The notes under the pieces were generated by a model. That model worked only from the letters and a program-made list of their open reading frames with translations, made no database searches and was not told the DNA's origin. Positions 61,736 to 64,000 of a stretch of 64,000 bases of DNA are shown piece after piece. Source of the DNA: Burkholderiales bacterium. Its GTDB lineage: Bacteria > Pseudomonadota > Gammaproteobacteria > Burkholderiales > Burkholderiaceae_C. How positions within the stretch are numbered: position 1 is the first letter of the stretch; every line of letters begins with the position of its first letter. The stretch is from assembly GCA_021414305.1 (NCBI GenBank), contig JAIOOS010000017.1, forward strand, positions 434,001 to 498,000. The letters are read 5' to 3'. A program made the position numbers and the translations under genes.

Positions 61736-63388
61736 ATGAATCCGGCACAAGCGATCGACGACAGGGCGGATCCCGCCGGTGCGCGCTCGCCGCAAAGCCG
61801 GGCGCTGCCACCCGGCACCCGGCTGCGTGAGTACGAGCTCGCCGAGGTGATCGGCGAGGCCGGCTTCGCCATCGTCTACCGCGCCTGGGACGCGACCCTG
61901 CAGCGCAAGGTCGCAGTCAAGGAATACCTGCCGGTGTCGATGGCGACGCGGGTCGCGGGGACGCCGAACGTGACGGTCGCGTCGGAGCGGCAGTGGGACA
62001 CCTACAAGGCCGGCCTGAAAAGCTTCGTCGGCGAGGCACGCCTGCTCGCCCGCTTCGACCACGCCTCGCTGGTCAAGGTCTACCGCTTCTGGGAAGGCAA
62101 CGGCACGGCCTACATGGTGATGCCGTTCTACGAGGGTCCGACCCTCGAGGCCGCGCTCGCCGATCTCGACCACGTGCCGGGCGAAGCCGAGCTTCGCGCC
62201 TGGCTGAAGCCGGTGCTCAACGCGGTGGCGCTGCTGCACGAGGGCGGCGTCTGGCACCAGAACATCGGCCCCGACAACATCGTGCTGACGCCGATCGGCC
62301 CGGTGCTGTTCGGCCTCGGCGCCGCCGAGCAGGCGATCGCCGCGATCGAGCACACCCCCGCGGCGGCGCTCAAGCCCGGCTTCGCCGCGATCGAGCAGTA
62401 CGGAAATGCCGCCGAGACCAAGCGCGGCGCCTGGACCGACCTCTACGCGCTTGCCGCGGTGATCTACACCGCGATCACCGGCAGCGCGCCAGCCGCGGCC
62501 GCGGATCGCCTCGCCGAGGATCCGGTGCGGCCGCTCGGCGCCGTCGCCGCCGGGCTGTACGGCGAACGCTTCCTCGCCGCGATCGACGCCGCCCTGGCGG
62601 TCGAGCCCGAGCGCCGGCCGCAGGACCACCAGCAGTTCCGCGCCCTGATGGGCGACATCGATTCGCCCGCGCCGCTCGAGCTCGCGCCGCCGCGCGACCT
62701 GATGCACGAGCCCTTCGTCGGCCGCGACGGCGATCGCCAGATCACGGTTCCGGACCACCCGCTGCTGACGATCGCCGATCCCGCCGTCAAGGCGGTGCTC
62801 GCCAAGCCTGCCGCGGCGGCCGCCGCCAGCCCGGGCAAGGCGGCAGGCGAGCGGCGCGCACGCGCGCGCGCCGGCGGCGAAAGCACGCCTTCGCAGCCCG
62901 CGGAGCTCGCCCCCTCGTGGCTGAGCACGAGCCCGGTGAAGAAGCTCTTCGGCAAACGCGCCCTTTACGGCCTCGTCGCCGGAACCGGCGCGCTGATCGG
63001 GGTCGCCGCGCTGGCGCTGCAGTTCTATGCCCGCCAGGCGCCGCGCCCGGCGACCGCCGCGCCCGGCGTCGTCGCCTCGGTGCCTGTCGCCAACCCGACG
63101 GTGGCCGCACCGGCCGTACCGGCGGTCGCTGCGGCCACCGCGGTCCCGCCGACGGCGACAGCGACGCCGCCGCCCGCCACGACGGCGGCGGTGTCCCCGC
63201 CCGTCGCCCCCGCACCCGCACCCGCGGCCTCGGCGGCGCCGGCCCGCGCCCCGACCGGCGCCGACTACCTCGGCACGCCGGTCACGGCCACCGAACGCCA
63301 GGCCCGTTGCACCGAGATCCTGCAGAAGGCTTCGCTGGAAAGCATCACGCCGGCCGAAACCGACTTTTTCAAGAGGGAGTGCAAATGA
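61736..63388 (+). CDS. Membrane-anchored protein-kinase-fold protein, probable pseudokinase
   Basis: 550 residues. A Ser/Thr kinase fold spans about 25-310: the glycine-rich loop (ELAEVIGEAGFAIVYRAWD) and ATP-lysine Lys62 (KVAVKEYLP) are present. However, the HRD loop reads HQNIGPDNIV (Asp replaced by Asn176) and the DFG motif reads FGLG (Asp replaced by Gly193), so both catalytic aspartates are lost. A membrane helix lies near residue 410 (YGLVAGTGALIGVAALALQF), then a Pro/Ala/Thr-rich periplasmic stretch of about 80 residues and a short C-terminal domain with two Cys. The stop overlaps the next gene by 4 bases. Confidence 0.85.
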   Translation: MNPAQAIDDRADPAGARSPQSRALPPGTRLREYELAEVIGEAGFAIVYRAWDATLQRKVAVKEYLPVSMATRVAGTPNVTVASERQWDTYKAGLKSFVGEARLLARFDHASLVKVYRFWEGNGTAYMVMPFYEGPTLEAALADLDHVPGEAELRAWLKPVLNAVALLHEGGVWHQNIGPDNIVLTPIGPVLFGLGAAEQAIAAIEHTPAAALKPGFAAIEQYGNAAETKRGAWTDLYALAAVIYTAITGSAPAAAADRLAEDPVRPLGAVAAGLYGERFLAAIDAALAVEPERRPQDHQQFRALMGDIDSPAPLELAPPRDLMHEPFVGRDGDRQITVPDHPLLTIADPAVKAVLAKPAAAAAASPGKAAGERRARARAGGESTPSQPAELAPSWLSTSPVKKLFGKRALYGLVAGTGALIGVAALALQFYARQAPRPATAAPGVVASVPVANPTVAAPAVPAVAAATAVPPTATATPPPATTAAVSPPVAPAPAPAASAAPARAPTGADYLGTPVTATERQARCTEILQKASLESITPAETDFFKRECK

Positions 63389-64000
63389 CAGCCCCCGCCA
63401 TTGCCCGCCGGAAGCCGCTACCCCTCGCTTTGCTGCTCGCATTCGCGTTCGCCGTGCTGCTCGCCGCCTGCTCGTCGTCGAAGGAGCCGCAGACCTTCGA
63501 GAAGGCCGCCGCCGAAGCGACCGACAGCCTGGTCGCGCAGACCGGCAAGCTCCCCTCGTTCCTCGCCCGGATCGAATCGACCCTGTCGAGCTCCGACACG
63601 AGCGCGCCCAAGCGCAGCATCGTCCTCGATCCGATGCTCGACATGATCACCGGGCAGCAAACCGAAACGACGCTGCTGTTCGAGCGGCGCGTGACGCAGC
63701 GCATGGCGGCGAAGTTTCCGCAGTTCGAGTTCCTGCCGTTCCAGGCGTCGAACCTGACCAAGGCGCAGTACCTGCTGACCGGCACGATGACGCGGGTGAC
63801 CGCCGCCGCCAGGCCGACGGTGACCCTGAGCCTCGCGCTCACCGACATCCGCACCGGCATGGTCGTCGCCCAGGCCTCGGCGCTGGCGAAGGAGGAAAAC
63901 CTCGACGCCACGCCGTCGCGCTACTACAAGGACAGCCCGGTCCTGATCAAGGACAAGGTCGTCGAGGGCTACGCCCGGACCACCGCCACGCCGGCCGGGC
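63385..64000 (+). CDS. Lipoprotein next to pseudokinase (partial; LpoB/FlgO-like guess)
   Basis: At least 205 residues, cut by the right edge of the window. A lipobox LLAAC with Cys at about residue 29 follows a strongly hydrophobic signal (LALLLAFAFAVLL). The mature part SSKEPQTFEKAAAEATDSLV, LARIESTLSS, RSIVLDPMLDMITGQQTETTLLFERRVTQRM, then QYLLTGTMTRVTA and LSLALTDIRTGMVVAQASA, resembles the LpoB/FlgO-type beta-alpha scaffold of outer-membrane lipoproteins; no firm family. It starts at ATG 63385, overlapping the kinase-like gene's stop (ATGA). Coupling suggests the two act together at the envelope. Confidence 0.8.
   Translation, partial: MTAPAIARRKPLPLALLLAFAFAVLLAACSSSKEPQTFEKAAAEATDSLVAQTGKLPSFLARIESTLSSSDTSAPKRSIVLDPMLDMITGQQTETTLLFERRVTQRMAAKFPQFEFLPFQASNLTKAQYLLTGTMTRVTAAARPTVTLSLALTDIRTGMVVAQASALAKEENLDATPSRYYKDSPVLIKDKVVEGYARTTATPAG

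Overview
The window is a very GC-rich (about 70% by eye), densely coded stretch of a bacterial chromosome. Gene content and order point to a betaproteobacterium, most likely Burkholderiales: the rsmI/yraN/SIS/BON block, an mnmG-rsmG-parA neighbourhood, a yggS-pilT-pilU block, type II protocatechuate genes and a beta-class GST. No tRNA, rRNA, CRISPR array, insertion sequence or prophage was recognised. Two parS sites inside mnmG suggest the replication origin is not far away.

Left part (1-16 kb): yggS (cut by the window edge) diverges from the twitching-motility ATPases pilT-pilU. Next come a beta-hydroxyacid dehydrogenase, the envelope/housekeeping block BON lipoprotein-diaA-yraN diverging from rsmI, tldD, an exported FAH-family protein, and the DAHP synthase gene aroG with a secreted intradiol dioxygenase. 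aroG is preceded by a small ORF whose peptide is packed with Trp, Phe and Tyr, then a strong terminator: a classical attenuator layout. Cob(I)alamin adenosyltransferase and an FAD-linked 2-hydroxyacid dehydrogenase follow.

14-31 kb: a prkA-yeaH-spoVR operon extended by a membrane ClpP-like gene; then parB, argC, parA, rsmG, mnmG and an overlap-coupled operon (glutaredoxin-like, peptidase, ABC exporter, acetyltransferase). parA and parB are separated by an acetyltransferase gene and an oppositely oriented argC.

31-43 kb: pirin, GST, a peptide-type dual-ATPase ABC protein, a thioredoxin-fold lipoprotein, a DMT exporter, a probable PD-(D/E)xK protein and a polyamine-binding protein. Then a four-gene operon that looks like a ribosomal-peptide maturation system: a 66-residue peptide with a C-terminal CxxC, a DUF692/MNIO enzyme, its HvfC-like partner and a DUF427 protein.

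43-54 kb: an aromatic-acid block with an AroE-like dehydrogenase, aroQ, a beta-keto acid cleavage enzyme, pcaHG and a large winged-helix/ATPase regulator; then an S9 oligopeptidase and the two oxygenase subunits of an aromatic-ring dioxygenase.

54-64 kb: pncB, a DnaQ-like exonuclease, and a DNA-repair pair (radical SAM protein and UdgX fused to a DUF4130-type domain) behind a near-perfect LexA box. Small stress/hypothetical genes, a MaoC-like protein, a kinase-fold protein lacking both catalytic aspartates, and a lipoprotein cut by the right edge complete the window.
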